Part shown: in pieces, positions 44,012 through 64,000 of the stretch
How positions within the stretch are numbered: position 1 is the stretch's first letter
Layout: every line of letters begins with the position of its first letter
DNA from: Pectobacterium polaris
Lineage (GTDB): Bacteria > Pseudomonadota > Gammaproteobacteria > Enterobacterales > Enterobacteriaceae
Length of the DNA: 64,000 bases
Direction: 5' to 3'
NCBI RefSeq assembly: GCF_002307355.1
Contig: NZ_CP017481.1
Span: 558,001-622,000 of the forward strand
The notes under the pieces: model-generated
Told to the model about the DNA's origin: nothing
The model's database searches: none
Seen by the model: only the letters and a program-made list of their open reading frames with translations
Made by a program: the position numbers and the translations under genes

Positions 44012-45104
44012 GGCCTGCCCTCCTTAATCGGACATAGCCGCCGGGTACTGCTGCGATCCACCCTGCTAACTCCAGCTCTAATAGCTTAGTGACTATCTCT
44101 GGCACAGGTTGGCCGGCACGTTCAGCGACAACGTCAACAGGTGTAACCTCATCTCCTACGTTAGCCAACACGTCGGCAAATGGCAATTCGCCATCCTCTT
44201 CTTCGCTAGAAATAGTTTGCCCGCTTTCCATCGGCAGCCACTGTAACTCACTCACCAACTGCTCAAGAATATCTTTAGGATGTGTAACCAAGCTGGCTCC
44301 TTGCTGGATCAACCAGTGTGTTCCCTCAGTCATCGGGTTACCAATCGGCCCCGGCAGAGCAAAAACTTCCCGTCCTTGCTCCAAAGCATAACGCGCAGTG
44401 ACCAACGATCCACTGCGGATAGACGCTTCAATGACCAGAACACCCAGCCCTAACCCGCTGATAATACGATTTCTTCTGGGAAAGTTGGTTGGGAAAGGCG
44501 GCATCGCGAGAGGAAATTCGGAAACCAGCGCGCCACCACCGCCACAAATACGTTCGGCAAGCTTAGCGTGCCGCTTGGGATAAACATTCTCCAGCCCGCT
44601 TCCCAGCACCGCAACGGTTCGCCCTCCCGCATCCAACGCAGCACGATGAGCAATACCATCAATGCCAATCGCTAACCCGCTTGTCACCGTGAGTTCATTC
44701 GCAGCAAGCTCTTGGGCGAAAAAGCATCCCCAGCGCTCGCCGTAAGCACTGCTCCCACGGCTACCAATAATCGATATTTGTGGCGATGCCAGCAATTCAG
44801 GAGAACCAGATACAAAAAGCAACAGCGGAAAATCACGAATATTGCTCAACAGAAAGGGATAAAGGACATCTTCGCACGTCACGATATGATTATTGGGATG
44901 AGACAACCAGGTGAGAGTTTCCTCTAGGATCTTACGATCATAGGAACAGAATTGGGCAATTTGAGCATCGGACAGGCCTAACGCCCCCAAGGTCTCGTTA
45001 TCGAACGTATTTAAATCAATAAGCTTTCTGACAATCGCCTGAGCACGCCTGCCCCCTAGGTGCCGTACACCCGTCATACGTAGCCAGATTTCCGTTAATA
45101 GCAT
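43983..45104 (-). CDS. dprA: DNA processing protein DprA (Smf)
   Basis: Binds incoming single-stranded DNA and loads RecA during natural transformation; the gene is kept in enterobacteria that are not known to transform. In order: an N-terminal helical domain, the Rossmann-like DprA core ([13 protein letters not shown], then [16 protein letters not shown] and [26 protein letters not shown]), and a C-terminal winged-helix domain from about residue 300. The 373 residues compare with 374 in E. coli. It is divergent from def. Confidence 0.95.
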   Translation of the reverse strand: MLLTEIWLRMTGVRHLGGRRAQAIVRKLIDLNTFDNETLGALGLSDAQIAQFCSYDRKILEETLTWLSHPNNHIVTCEDVLYPFLLSNIRDFPLLLFVSGSPELLASPQISIIGSRGSSAYGERWGCFFAQELAANELTVTSGLAIGIDGIAHRAALDAGGRTVAVLGSGLENVYPKRHAKLAERICGGGGALVSEFPLAMPPFPTNFPRRNRIISGLGLGVLVIEASIRSGSLVTARYALEQGREVFALPGPIGNPMTEGTHWLIQQGASLVTHPKDILEQLVSELQWLPMESGQTISSEEEDGELPFADVLANVGDEVTPVDVVAERAGQPVPEIVTKLLELELAGWIAAVPGGYVRLRRAGHVRRTHVLV

Positions 45105-45232
45105 CGTCGTCCCTTATTCCGCTATGTTCAGATAAGTGGTGCAATTCAGTGCTGATGCTGTCAATCGGGGCAGGAAATGTCTAGAATGAGCATTAAGACT
45201 CTCTCACTATTCAGATACAGATCTAAACATAT

Positions 45233-45745
45233 ATGGCAGTTTTGCAGGTATTACATTTTCCAGACGAGCGGCTCCGCATCACTGCGCAACCCGTAAAAGA
45301 AGTCAATGCAGATATTCAACGTATCGTAGATGATATGTTCGATACCATGTACGAAGAAGAAGGTATTGGCCTGGCAGCAACACAGGTGGATATTCATCAG
45401 CGTATTATTGTTATTGACGTCTCTGAAGAACGAGACCAACGACTGGTGCTGATCAATCCCGAGTTGATTGAAAAGAGCGGCGATACAGGCATCGAAGAAG
45501 GTTGCTTGTCGATCCCTGAAACGCGTGCGCTGGTCCCTCGTGCAGAACGTGTAAAAGTGCGCGCATTGGATCGTGAAGGTAAGGCGTTCGAACTGGAAGC
45601 AAGCGAGCTACTCGCCATTTGTATTCAGCACGAAATGGACCATCTGGTTGGGAAACTGTTTATCGATTACCTTTCCCCGCTTAAACGCCAGCGCATTCGT
45701 CAAAAACTGGAAAAACTGGCTAAGCAGAATAGCCGAGCCCGATAA
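45233..45745 (+). CDS. def: Peptide deformylase
   Basis: Removes the formyl group from the N-terminal Met of nascent proteins. All three metal/active-site motifs are seen: [16 protein letters not shown] (Cys ligand) and QHEMDH (two His ligands and Glu). The 170 residues match E. coli Def. It is followed after 24 bases by fmt, whose product adds the formyl group to Met-tRNA, so the two opposite steps share an operon. Confidence 0.98.
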   Translation: MAVLQVLHFPDERLRITAQPVKEVNADIQRIVDDMFDTMYEEEGIGLAATQVDIHQRIIVIDVSEERDQRLVLINPELIEKSGDTGIEEGCLSIPETRALVPRAERVKVRALDREGKAFELEASELLAICIQHEMDHLVGKLFIDYLSPLKRQRIRQKLEKLAKQNSRAR

Positions 45746-45769
45746 TTTTTCATCCTGACAGGAAGCACC

Positions 45770-46717
45770 GTGTCTGATTCTTTACGCATAATCCTTGCCG
45801 GAACCCCTGACTTTGCAGCGCGTCATCTAGACGCGCTTTTATCATCGGGTCATGAGGTCGTTGGCGTTTTCACCCAGCCTGACCGTCCGGCAGGCAGAGG
45901 CAACAAGCTCACCCCTAGTCCGGTAAAAGTACTGGCAGAGCAACACAGCATCCCCGTTTTCCAGCCTAAGTCTCTGCGGCCGGAAGAAAATCAGGCGATG
46001 GTTCAAGCGTTAAATGCCGATATTATGGTCGTTGTCGCCTACGGTTTAATTCTGCCACAGCCCGTGTTATCCATGCCTCGCCTTGGCTGCATTAATGTCC
46101 ACGGATCTCTGTTACCTCTCTGGCGTGGTGCGGCACCTATTCAGCGTGCATTGTGGGCTGGAGATAGTGAAACCGGCGTGACGATCATGCAAATGGACGT
46201 TGGACTCGATACGGGTGCAATGCTGCACAAAATTTCGTGCCCAATCCTGCCACAGGATACCAGTGCAACGTTGTACGATAAACTTGCTGAGCTGGGCCCA
46301 CGTGGCTTATTGGAAACGCTGGAACAGCTTGCTGATGGCAGCGCTGTTGCTGAAGCACAAAATGATGCCCTTGCCACCTATGCAGAAAAGCTCAGCAAAG
46401 AAGAAGCTCGTCTCAACTGGCAGTTATCTGCCGAGCAGCTTGAGCGCTGTATTCGTGCTTTTAATCCTTGGCCAGTCAGCTATTTCATCGTAGATGAACA
46501 GCCAGTGAAAGTCTGGAAAGCTGAGGTCATCGCCAAAGCACATGGCTCACAGCCTGGCACCATCATACAAGCAGACAAGCAGGGCATTCAGGTAGCAACA
46601 ACAGATGGCATCTTGAATATTCAGGAATTGCAGCCCGCAGGCAAAAAAGTCATGGGCGCGCAGGATCTACTTAACTCACGCCGTGAGTGGTTCGTTCCCG
46701 GTAATACACTGGACTAA
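45770..46717 (+). CDS. fmt: Methionyl-tRNA formyltransferase
   Basis: Formylates initiator Met-tRNA with 10-formyl-tetrahydrofolate. The formyltransferase signature [19 protein letters not shown] holds the catalytic Asn and His; the N-terminal [17 protein letters not shown] and the C-terminal OB-like domain (about 210-315) are typical. The start is GTG, 9 bases after CAGGA. It has 315 residues, the same as E. coli. Confidence 0.97.
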   Translation: MSDSLRIILAGTPDFAARHLDALLSSGHEVVGVFTQPDRPAGRGNKLTPSPVKVLAEQHSIPVFQPKSLRPEENQAMVQALNADIMVVVAYGLILPQPVLSMPRLGCINVHGSLLPLWRGAAPIQRALWAGDSETGVTIMQMDVGLDTGAMLHKISCPILPQDTSATLYDKLAELGPRGLLETLEQLADGSAVAEAQNDALATYAEKLSKEEARLNWQLSAEQLERCIRAFNPWPVSYFIVDEQPVKVWKAEVIAKAHGSQPGTIIQADKQGIQVATTDGILNIQELQPAGKKVMGAQDLLNSRREWFVPGNTLD

Positions 46718-46784
46718 TCTATTTTTCATACCGGCGCCAAGCCGGTATATCCTCTCTCTTTTACGTATACGTCATCGCTAACAC

Positions 46785-48074
46785 ATGAAAAGCTCATACA
46801 ATCTACGCAGTATTGCCGCAAAAGTGGTGGGACAGGTTCTGGATCAGGGACAATCACTCAGTGCCTTATTACCTGTTCATCAGCGTGAAGTCTCCGATAA
46901 AGATCGCGCACTTTTGCAAGAGCTTTGCTTCGGCGTATTACGCGTTTTACCGCAGTTGGAATGGTGTATTCAACAACTGATGGCTAAACCTCTGACGGGT
47001 AAACAACGCACGCTGCATTACCTCATCATGGTCGGTATCTACCAGCTACATTACACTCGGATCCCGCCACATGCGGCCCTGGCAGAAACAGTAGAAGGTG
47101 CCGTCGCATTAAAGCGGCCGCAGCTCAAGGGACTGATTAATGGCGTATTACGCCAATTTCAGCGTCAGCAGGAAGAACTGATTCAACGTGAGGCAACTCA
47201 CTCATCTCACTACCTGCATCCAAGCTGGCTACTGGATCGCATTGAGCGTGCCTATCCAAATCACTGGCAAAACATCGTTGAAGCGAATAATCAACGCCCT
47301 CCAATGTGGCTACGTGTGAATCGATTACACCACACACGTGAAGCGTATTTAAACTTGTTAGAACAAGAGGGAATCGAAGCATTTCCTCATGCTGAATACA
47401 GCGATGCGATACGACTTGCGGCTCCCTGTGCAGTCGATCAATTGCCAGGATTTTCACAAGGGTGGGCAACGGTACAGGATGCATCGGCTCAAGGCTGCGC
47501 CTATTGGCTCGATCCACAAGATAGCGAACAGATCCTCGATCTCTGTGCTGCACCCGGTGGAAAAACAACACACATTTTAGAAGCAGCACCAAAATCTCAT
47601 GTACTCGCTGTCGATGTTGATGAAACACGTTTAGGCCGGGTAAAAGAAAATTTACTGCGGCTACAAATGCATGCCGAAGTAAAACAAGGCGATGGACGTT
47701 ACCCTGATTCATGGTGTGAAGGACGTGTGTTTGATCGCATTCTGTTGGATGCACCTTGCTCAGCCACTGGTGTCATTCGTCGTCATCCTGACATTAAGTG
47801 GTTGCGACGAGACAGAGACATCGAGGAGCTAGTGGCACTGCAAAAAGAAATTCTTGATGCCATCTGGCCACATCTAAAAACAGGCGGCACGATGGTCTAC
47901 GCGACCTGCTCTATTCTGCCGGAAGAAAATGCCCAACAAGTTGCTGATTTCCTGACCCGCCATACCGATGCAACGCTTGTTGATACAGGTACAAGAGAAA
48001 TACCGGGCATACAGATGCTTCCTCATACCGATGGTGGCGATGGTTTCTTTTATGCGAAGCTGGTAAAAAACTGA
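46785..48074 (+). CDS. rsmB: 16S rRNA m5C967 methyltransferase RsmB
   Basis: Methylates C967 of 16S rRNA. An N-terminal NusB-like RNA-binding domain (residues 1-140) precedes the SAM-dependent Rossmann domain with [15 protein letters not shown], the NOL1/NOP2/Sun motif [19 protein letters not shown] and the second catalytic Cys in [12 protein letters not shown]. The 429 residues match E. coli. It is third in def-fmt-rsmB-trkA. Confidence 0.97.
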   Translation: MKSSYNLRSIAAKVVGQVLDQGQSLSALLPVHQREVSDKDRALLQELCFGVLRVLPQLEWCIQQLMAKPLTGKQRTLHYLIMVGIYQLHYTRIPPHAALAETVEGAVALKRPQLKGLINGVLRQFQRQQEELIQREATHSSHYLHPSWLLDRIERAYPNHWQNIVEANNQRPPMWLRVNRLHHTREAYLNLLEQEGIEAFPHAEYSDAIRLAAPCAVDQLPGFSQGWATVQDASAQGCAYWLDPQDSEQILDLCAAPGGKTTHILEAAPKSHVLAVDVDETRLGRVKENLLRLQMHAEVKQGDGRYPDSWCEGRVFDRILLDAPCSATGVIRRHPDIKWLRRDRDIEELVALQKEILDAIWPHLKTGGTMVYATCSILPEENAQQVADFLTRHTDATLVDTGTREIPGIQMLPHTDGGDGFFYAKLVKN

Positions 48075-48130
48075 TATTGAACCCAGTATTGTCTGCAACA
48101 GACAGCAATCAATAAACGGCATGGCTTATT

Positions 48131-49507
48131 ATGAAAATTATCATTCTTGGCGCGGGTCAGGTCGGCGGAACACTGGCGGAAAATCTAGCGGGTGAAAACA
48201 ATGACATCACTGTCGTTGATACCGATGCAAACCGGTTACGTCAGCTCCAGGATAAGTTTGACCTGCGCGTCGTTACGGGCTATGCCTCTCACCCACGAGT
48301 GCTACGTGAAGCGGGAGCAGAAGATGCCGATATGCTGGTCGCCGTTACCAATTCAGATGAAACGAATATGGTAGCCTGCCAGATTGCTTATTCTCTTTTC
48401 AAAACACCAAACCGGATTGCGCGTATTCGTGCCGCTGAATACATTCGTGAATCAGAACAGCTGTTTTTACCAGAAGCGGTTCCCATCGATCACCTGATCT
48501 CCCCGGAACAGTTGGTGATCGATAACATTTACAAACTGATCGAATATCCTGGAGCACTTCAAGTCGTCAATTTTGCTGAAGGAAAAGTGAGTCTTGCCGC
48601 AGTTAACGCCTACTATGGTGGTCCACTGGTCGGTAATGCTCTCACCTCTCTCCGTGAACACATTCCTCATGTAGATACCCGCGTTGCCGCTATTTTCCGT
48701 CACGATCGTCCGATTCGCCCACAGGGTTCCACCATCATCGAAGCTGGAGATGAGGTGTTTTTTGTCGCCGCTTCGCAGCATATTCGTGCGGTGATGAGCG
48801 AGTTGCAGCGCCTTGAAAAACCGTATAAAAGGATCATGATCGTTGGCGGTGGGAATGTCGGTGCAGGATTAGCGCAGCGGTTAGAAAAAGACTACAGCAT
48901 CAAGTTGATTGAACGAAATGCAGACCGGGCTGTGGAGCTGGCTGAGCTCCTGCAAAATACGGTCGTGTTCCATGGTGATGCTTCAGATCAAGAGCTCCTC
49001 GCCGAAGAACACATCGAGCAGATCGATGTATTCATCGCCATTACCAACGATGACGAAGCGAATATTATGTCAGCTATGCTGGCTAAACGCATGGGCGCGA
49101 AAAAAGTAATGGTGCTTATCCAGCGTCGGGCTTATGTCGATCTGGTTCAGGGCAGCGTTATCGATGTCGCAATATCCCCACAGCAGGCAACAATTTCTGC
49201 GCTACTCAGCCACGTCCGTAAGGCAGATATCGTTAGCGTATCTTCTTTACGTCGTGGCGTAGCTGAAGCAATCGAGGCCATCGCTCACGGTGACGAGGGC
49301 ACATCGAAAGTTGTCGGCAGAATGATCGAAGATATTAAACTTCCACCCGGAACCACTATAGGCGCAATTGTTCGCGGTGACGACGTCATCATTGCCAACG
49401 CAAATAGCAAAATTGAACAAGGTGATCATGTCATCATGTTCTTGGCTGACAAGAAATTTGTGCCTGATGTTGAACGTCTATTTCAACCAAGCCCCTTCTT
49501 TTTGTAA
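48131..49507 (+). CDS. trkA: Trk potassium uptake regulatory subunit TrkA
   Basis: Peripheral NAD(H)-binding subunit that gates TrkG/TrkH potassium channels. Two tandem RCK units each begin with a Rossmann motif ([13 protein letters not shown] at residue 7; [13 protein letters not shown] near 238) and end in a TrkA-C domain. The 458 residues match E. coli. No trkH or trkG is nearby, as usual in enterobacteria. Confidence 0.97.
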   Translation: MKIIILGAGQVGGTLAENLAGENNDITVVDTDANRLRQLQDKFDLRVVTGYASHPRVLREAGAEDADMLVAVTNSDETNMVACQIAYSLFKTPNRIARIRAAEYIRESEQLFLPEAVPIDHLISPEQLVIDNIYKLIEYPGALQVVNFAEGKVSLAAVNAYYGGPLVGNALTSLREHIPHVDTRVAAIFRHDRPIRPQGSTIIEAGDEVFFVAASQHIRAVMSELQRLEKPYKRIMIVGGGNVGAGLAQRLEKDYSIKLIERNADRAVELAELLQNTVVFHGDASDQELLAEEHIEQIDVFIAITNDDEANIMSAMLAKRMGAKKVMVLIQRRAYVDLVQGSVIDVAISPQQATISALLSHVRKADIVSVSSLRRGVAEAIEAIAHGDEGTSKVVGRMIEDIKLPPGTTIGAIVRGDDVIIANANSKIEQGDHVIMFLADKKFVPDVERLFQPSPFFL

Positions 49508-49599
49508 TGTGGGAGCAGATTTATTGCTAATCGATAATCTGGCAAAGATACGGCTATTGGTTAGAATTAATTTATAATTTTTTGGCAAGGAGAACGGAT

Positions 49600-50013
49600 A
49601 TGAGCATCATCAAAGAATTCAGAGAGTTTGCCATGCGTGGCAACGTTGTCGATTTGGCGGTGGGTGTCATTATTGGTGCAGCTTTCGGCAAGATCGTTTC
49701 TTCTCTGGTATCAGATATTATTATGCCGCCACTTGGACTTTTGATTGGTGGTGTCGATTTTAAACAATTCAGCCTTATTCTTCGCGACGCCCAAGGCGAA
49801 ATTCCCGCGGTTGTCATGAACTATGGCGCTTTCATCCAGAATATTTTCGACTTTATCATCGTCGCTTTCGCAATTTTTATAGCGATCAAGCTTATGAATA
49901 AAATGCGACGTAAACAGGAAGATACCCCTGCAGCACCGCCAAAACCTAGCGCAGAAGAAAAGCTCTTAGCTGAAATTCGCGACTTACTAAAAGAACAACA
50001 GACTAGACAGTAA
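49600..50013 (+). CDS. mscL: Large-conductance mechanosensitive channel MscL
   Basis: Homopentameric inner-membrane channel that vents solutes at near-lytic membrane tension. The 137 residues include the N-terminal amphipathic helix ([15 protein letters not shown]), the pore helix TM1 with [23 protein letters not shown]2 (about 75-100) and a C-terminal helical bundle. ATG 49600 has AAGGAG upstream and matches the E. coli start; a start 6 codons earlier is less likely. This is the second mechanosensitive channel in the window after mscM. Confidence 0.98.
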   Translation: MSIIKEFREFAMRGNVVDLAVGVIIGAAFGKIVSSLVSDIIMPPLGLLIGGVDFKQFSLILRDAQGEIPAVVMNYGAFIQNIFDFIIVAFAIFIAIKLMNKMRRKQEDTPAAPPKPSAEEKLLAEIRDLLKEQQTRQ

Positions 50014-50043
50014 GCATTGAGTTTCTGCTTAGACTCAGCATCA

Positions 50044-50256
50044 CTACGCAGAAAGTAGAAAGGCCAGAGGTAAATAATCATTTGATTGCTTACCACTGGC
50101 CTCCCAATTACCTTTCTTCATGTGCTTCTCTTTTCTACGATAACTTCCCTTCCCTTTTTCATTCACTTCAATTCGTTGGCGAAACAGTGGGTCATGTAGC
50201 AATGCCTCAATGGCATTGTCCTGGATTTTCCCACGTTGATGTCGGTATGTGGTCAT
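50044..50256 (-). CDS. arfA: Alternative ribosome-rescue factor ArfA
   Basis: Rescues ribosomes stalled on non-stop mRNA with RF2 when trans-translation fails. About 70 residues: [18 protein letters not shown] and the Lys/Arg-rich [23 protein letters not shown] match E. coli ArfA, followed by a hydrophobic end. Of two tandem ATGs the second has AGGAG at 5 bases. A long hairpin inside the 3' part (50062-50101) is the known RNase III target type, so the natural product is expected to be truncated. It lies between mscL and rplQ. Confidence 0.93.
   Translation of the reverse strand: MTTYRHQRGKIQDNAIEALLHDPLFRQRIEVNEKGKGSYRRKEKHMKKGNWEASGKQSNDYLPLAFLLSA
50062..50101 (-). promoter_or_regulatory. 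RNase III-type hairpin within arfA
   Basis: GGCCAG-A-GGTAA pairs with TTACC-A-CTGGCC (11 pairs, one A-A mismatch, 16-base loop) inside the last third of arfA. In E. coli a stem-loop here is cut by RNase III, creating the non-stop mRNA that makes arfA respond to loss of tmRNA. Confidence 0.8.
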
Positions 50257-50420
50257 CATTACTCCTAAGGAACTCGGGTTGGTATGTACATCAATAAAAC
50301 GTGCAGAGTATATAGTCGAAATGGGTAGATGAGAACAGGTGGGATGTATTTTCAGCTCACTCAGACACAGGTAGTTGCTCACCGTGTATATTTATGCAAA
50401 GCATGACTTATTTCAGATAT

Positions 50421-50448
50421 AAAAAAACCGGGTTTCCCCGGTTTTTTT
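50421..50448 (-). terminator. Alpha operon terminator (bidirectional)
   Basis: AAAAAAACCGGG-TTTC-CCCGGTTTTTTT; T-runs on both strands, 13 bases after the rplQ stop. No zntR or yhdN gene lies between this and arfA, and 50257-50420 shows no gene. Confidence 0.9.
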
Positions 50449-50461
50449 ACGCTCTTACAGA

Positions 50462-50878
<417 letters not shown>

Positions 50879-50894
50879 TTAACCTGTGATCTGG

Positions 50895-51884
50895 TTACTC
50901 ATCAGCAATGCTTGCCGGTGGCCAGTTTTCCAGGCGCATGCCCAGAGACAAACCACGGGAAGCCAGTACGTCTTTAATCTCAGTAAGAGATTTTTTACCA
51001 AGGTTAGGCGTTTTGAGCAGCTCAACCTCGGTACGCTGTACCAGATCACCGATGTAGTGGATAGCTTCTGCCTTAAGGCAGTTAGCAGAGCGGACAGTCA
51101 ATTCCAGATCGTCAACAGGGCGCAGCAGAATCGGATCGAATTCTGGTTTCTCTTCTTTAACTTCTGGCTGACGAACATCACGTAAGTCAACAAAAGCTTC
51201 AAGTTGTTCAGCCAGAATGGTAGCCGCACGGCGGATCGCCTCTTCAGGATCGATCGTGCCATTGGTTTCCATTTCGATGACTAGCTTGTCCAGGTCAGTA
51301 CGCTGTTCTACACGAGCTGCTTCAACATTGTAGGCAATACGCTCTACAGGGCTGTAGCAAGCATCAACTAACAGACGACCAATCGGGCGCTCATCTTCTT
51401 CCGTATGAATACGGGCAGATGCCGGCACATAACCACGACCACGTTGAACTTTGATACGCATGCTAATAGATGCGTTTTCATCGGTCAGGTGGCAAATTAA
51501 GTGCTGCGGCTTGACGATTTCGACATCACCATCATGGATGATGTCGGCTGCAGTCACAGGGCCAATGCCAGATTTATTCAGGGTAAGAATAACTTCATCT
51601 TTGCCTTGAACTCTCACCGCCAGCCCTTTCAGGTTGAGCAGGATTTCCAGGATATCTTCCTGTACGCCTTCTTTGGTGCTGTACTCATGCAGTACACCAT
51701 CAATCTCAACCTCGGTCACCGCGCAACCTGGCATGGATGAAAGCAGAATACGGCGCAGTGCGTTGCCAAGAGTATGGCCGAAGCCCCGCTCTAATGGCTC
51801 AAGGGTCACCTTGGCGTGCGTCGAACTCACTTGCTCGATATCAACCAGGCGCGGTTTTAGAAACTCTGTCACAGAACCCTGCAT
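50895..51884 (-). CDS. rpoA: RNA polymerase alpha subunit
   Basis: Alpha subunit; its dimer scaffolds RNA polymerase assembly. N-terminal dimerisation domain (1-235) with [17 protein letters not shown], a flexible linker, and the C-terminal domain (about 250-329), whose helix-hairpin-helix region ([18 protein letters not shown]) contacts UP elements and activators such as CRP and FNR. 329 residues, as in E. coli. Fourth gene of the alpha operon. Confidence 0.99.
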
Positions 51885-51909
51885 TGTGTCCTCTCTTTGG
51901 TACTAAGCT

Positions 51910-52548
<639 letters not shown>

Positions 52549-52560
52549 CTAAAAGCGGCG

Positions 52561-52953
<393 letters not shown>

Positions 52954-52966
52954 TCAATCACCCCGA

Positions 52967-53323
52967 TTATTTCTTGATCGGTTTGCGCGGACCCTTACGG
53001 GTACGGGCGTTAGTCTTGGTACGCTGACCGCGAACCGGCAGACCACGACGATGACGCAAACCACGATAAGTACCAAGGTCCATAAGACGCTTGATGCTCA
53101 GGGTAACTTCACGACGCAGATCACCTTCTACAACAAACTTGGCAACTTCGTCACGCAGCTTATCGATTTGCTCTTCAGACAGCTCACTGATCTTAACATT
53201 TTCGGCAATTCCTGTTGCAGTACAAATAGCCTGCGACCGAGTTTTACCGATACCGAAAATCGACGTTAATGCAATAACGGTATGTTTATGATCAGGAATG
53301 TTAATGCCTGCTATACGGGCCAC
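52967..53323 (-). CDS. rpsM: 30S ribosomal protein S13
   Basis: Head protein of the 30S subunit contacting P-site tRNA and the 50S bridge. 118 residues with the H2TH fold and the basic tail [21 protein letters not shown] (last 21 positions). The start is GTG, just after AGGAG and inside the S4-repressed pseudoknot, as in E. coli. First gene of the alpha operon. Confidence 0.98.
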   Translation of the reverse strand: MARIAGINIPDHKHTVIALTSIFGIGKTRSQAICTATGIAENVKISELSEEQIDKLRDEVAKFVVEGDLRREVTLSIKRLMDLGTYRGLRHRRGLPVRGQRTKTNARTRKGPRKPIKK

Positions 53324-53392
53324 TATGCACTCCTACAATTTTATACGGCAACACCATTCTGAAAAGCCCGTTTTCAGGATACTCAAATAATG
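53309..53392 (-). promoter_or_regulatory. Alpha operon leader (S4-binding pseudoknot)
   Basis: On the minus strand GAGTATCCTGAAAACGGG and CTTTTCAG precede TAGGAGTGCATAGTGGCCCG, the same segments and order as the E. coli alpha mRNA leader. S4 binding traps the ribosome at the rpsM start. Confidence 0.85.
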
Positions 53393-53469
53393 TTGCAGCT
53401 ACATACAAAAGATTGGCTGGCTAATCTAGCCAGCTCAATCCAACTTTGCAAGAAAAATATGCGAGATAA

Positions 53470-53619
<150 letters not shown>

Positions 53620-54951
53620 TTAACGGTTATAGCCTTTCAGGTTTGCTTTCTTCAATGCAGACTCATATTGACTCGACATCATTAGAGTTTGCACTTGAGC
53701 CATAAAGTCCATGATGACGACAACAACGATCAATAAAGATGTACCCCCAAAATAGAAAGGCACTTTCATTGCGTCACGCATAAACTCCGGGATCAGGCAG
53801 ATAAAAGTAATATACATCGCACCAATCAGAGTAAGGCGAGTCATCACTTTATCGATATATTTCGCCGTTTGCTCTCCCGGACGAATTCCTGGCACGAATG
53901 CACCGGACTTCTTCAGGTTATCTGCTGTTTCGCGCGGATTGAAAACCAACGCAGTGTAGAAGAAACAGAAGAAGATGATTGCAGACGCATAGAGTAACAC
54001 ATAAAGCGGTTGTCCGGGCTGCAAATACAGCGAAATAGTTGTCAGCCAGTTCCAACCGGTACCGCCCCCAAACCAAGATGCAATCGTGGCTGGGAACAGA
54101 ATAATGCTGGAGGCGAAGATTGCAGGGATAACCCCAGCCATGTTCACCTTCAGCGGTAAATGCGTACTCTGTGCTGCATAAACACGACGCCCCTGTTGAC
54201 GTTTTGCATAGTTAACAACGATACGACGTTGACCACGCTCAACGAAAACAACGAAGAAGGTTACTGCAAACACTAAAACTGCAACCAACAGCAACAGGAG
54301 GAAGTGCAGGTCGCCTTGCCGAGCTTGCTCGATGGTATGGCCAATGGCCGGCGGTAGTCCCGCAACAATACCAGCGAAGATTATGATCGAGATACCGTTA
54401 CCGATACCACGTTCCGTAATCTGTTCTCCCAGCCACATCAGGAACATTGTTCCAGTAACTAGGCTCACAACAGCGGTAAAGTAGAAAGCAAAGCCTGGGT
54501 TTATCACCAAGTCTTGCATTCCAGGCATATTCGGCAAACCGGTAGCAATACCGATCGATTGGAATATAGCCAATACCAAGGTACCGTAGCGAGTATACTG
54601 GCTTATCTTACGACGGCCAGCTTCCCCTTCTTTCTTTATTTCAGCCAACGCTGGATGAACCACCGTCAGCAACTGGATAATAATGGACGCCGAAATATAC
54701 GGCATAATACCCAGTGCAAAGATAGAAGCACGGCTGAGAGCACCACCAGAGAACATGTTAAACATTTCAATGATGGTGCCTCGCTGCTGTTCAAGCAATT
54801 TGGCAAGCACAGTGGCATCAATACCAGGAATTGGGATAAAAGAGCCAATACGGAAAACAATTAGCGCACCGATAACAAACAAAAGTCTGCGCTTCAGTTC
54901 ACCAACTCCGCCTTTAGCACTTTGAAAATCTAATCCTGGTTGCTTAGCCAT
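53620..54951 (-). CDS. secY: Protein translocase subunit SecY
   Basis: Channel-forming subunit of the SecYEG translocon. 443 residues with ten transmembrane helices; the SecY signatures GxxPxxxA-type [12 protein letters not shown] (about 80-92) and the cytoplasmic loops ending with [10 protein letters not shown] are present. It is encoded in the spc operon between rplO and rpmJ, as is usual, coupling translocon and ribosome supply. Confidence 0.99.
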   Translation of the reverse strand: MAKQPGLDFQSAKGGVGELKRRLLFVIGALIVFRIGSFIPIPGIDATVLAKLLEQQRGTIIEMFNMFSGGALSRASIFALGIMPYISASIIIQLLTVVHPALAEIKKEGEAGRRKISQYTRYGTLVLAIFQSIGIATGLPNMPGMQDLVINPGFAFYFTAVVSLVTGTMFLMWLGEQITERGIGNGISIIIFAGIVAGLPPAIGHTIEQARQGDLHFLLLLLVAVLVFAVTFFVVFVERGQRRIVVNYAKRQQGRRVYAAQSTHLPLKVNMAGVIPAIFASSIILFPATIASWFGGGTGWNWLTTISLYLQPGQPLYVLLYASAIIFFCFFYTALVFNPRETADNLKKSGAFVPGIRPGEQTAKYIDKVMTRLTLIGAMYITFICLIPEFMRDAMKVPFYFGGTSLLIVVVVIMDFMAQVQTLMMSSQYESALKKANLKGYNR

Positions 54952-54958
54952 CTGCTAC

Positions 54959-56091
<1,133 letters not shown>

Positions 56092-56096
56092 CTACC

Positions 56097-56459
<363 letters not shown>

Positions 56460-56993
56460 TTACTTCTTCTTAGCCTCTTTGGTACGCACGACTTCGTCGG
56501 CGTAACGGACACCCTTGCCTTTATAAGGCTCAGGACGACGGTAGGCGCGTAATTCCGCAGCAACCTGACCAATAACCTGCTTATCAGCACCTTTCAGTAC
56601 GATTTCAGTTTGGCTTGGGCATTCTGCAGTAATACCTGCCGGCAGTGCATGCTCTACTGGGTGAGAAAACCCAAGAGACAGGTTAACCACATTGCCTTTA
56701 ACAGCAGCACGGTAACCAACACCAACCAGTTGCAGCTTCTTAGTGAAGCCTTCGGTAACACCGATAACCATTGCGTTCAACAGAGCGCGAGTGGTACCCG
56801 CTTGGGCCCATCCGTCAACGAAACCTTCGCGCGGAGCGAAAGTCAGAGCGTTGTCAGCTTGTTTCACTTCAACAGCATCATGGATCTTACGACTCAGCTC
56901 GCCGTTTTTACCCTTAATCGAAACATCCTGACCGTTGAGTTTTACCTCTACGCCGGCAGGAATGACGACGGGTGCTTTTGCAACACGAGACAT
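56460..56993 (-). CDS. rplF: 50S ribosomal protein L6
   Basis: Binds 23S rRNA near the factor-binding site. 177 residues, two homologous RNA-binding domains; the C-terminal signature [14 protein letters not shown] is intact. In the spc operon between rpsH and rplR. Confidence 0.99.
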   Translation of the reverse strand: MSRVAKAPVVIPAGVEVKLNGQDVSIKGKNGELSRKIHDAVEVKQADNALTFAPREGFVDGWAQAGTTRALLNAMVIGVTEGFTKKLQLVGVGYRAAVKGNVVNLSLGFSHPVEHALPAGITAECPSQTEIVLKGADKQVIGQVAAELRAYRRPEPYKGKGVRYADEVVRTKEAKKK

Positions 56994-57005
56994 TTTTCCT
57001 CCCGA

Positions 57006-57404
<399 letters not shown>

Positions 57405-57431
57405 TTACTCCCGTGATTCAATTGGTGACAA

Positions 57432-59154
<1,723 letters not shown>

Positions 59155-59162
59155 CTACTTTA

Positions 59163-61091
<1,929 letters not shown>

Positions 61092-61096
61092 CTACC

Positions 61097-61378
<282 letters not shown>

Positions 61379-61391
61379 TTATCCTCTAAGA

Positions 61392-63787
<2,396 letters not shown>

Positions 63788-63807
63788 TCAATCGCTCAAT
63801 GACCTGA

Positions 63808-64000
<193 letters not shown>

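Overview
The window is chromosomal DNA of an enterobacterium, most likely a soft-rot Pectobacterium (inference from protein similarity to Escherichia coli throughout, the rRNA sequences, and an inserted siderophore receptor locus). Nearly all of it is core genome. No phage, insertion sequence, CRISPR array or dedicated defence system was seen.

Left part (1-12.7 kb): the psd-mscM membrane pair, epmA, the frdABCD fumarate reductase operon with an FNR-type promoter, blc, an ERIC element, a DUF486 membrane protein, one entericidin, and the efp/epmB pair. With epmA this places EF-P and both enzymes that beta-lysylate it within 8 kb. Next (12.7-18 kb) come pgi, the lysine-riboswitch-controlled lysC and yjbB. 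An accessory stretch (18.2-23 kb) holds a DASS-family anion transporter and an iron locus: a FoxA-like TonB receptor and an AraC-type regulator, each with a Fur-box-like site. It is followed by metH, iclR, aceBAK (glyoxylate shunt) and metA.

A complete rRNA operon (16S, tRNA-Glu, 23S, 5S) on the minus strand occupies 35.1-40.6 kb. Its 5S side continues into yjaA/metA and its 16S side into yrdA/aroE. In E. coli these flanks belong to two different rrn operons, so the locus looks like a junction made by recombination between rrn copies.

Right part (40.7-64 kb): yrdA, a frameshifted yrdB, aroE-tsaC-yrdD-smg-dprA on one strand and def-fmt-rsmB-trkA-mscL on the other, then arfA and the alpha, spc and S10 ribosomal protein operons read from the minus strand, ending inside rpsJ.

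The most unusual observation is a pair of inverted ~245-bp intergenic repeats, one 3' of metH and one 3' of iclR. They differ at many positions but keep the same hairpins through compensatory base changes, which points to a structured element maintained by selection. Other points of note are the yrdB frameshift, a 15-bp tandem repeat carrying the lysC -35 region, and the arfA hairpin.
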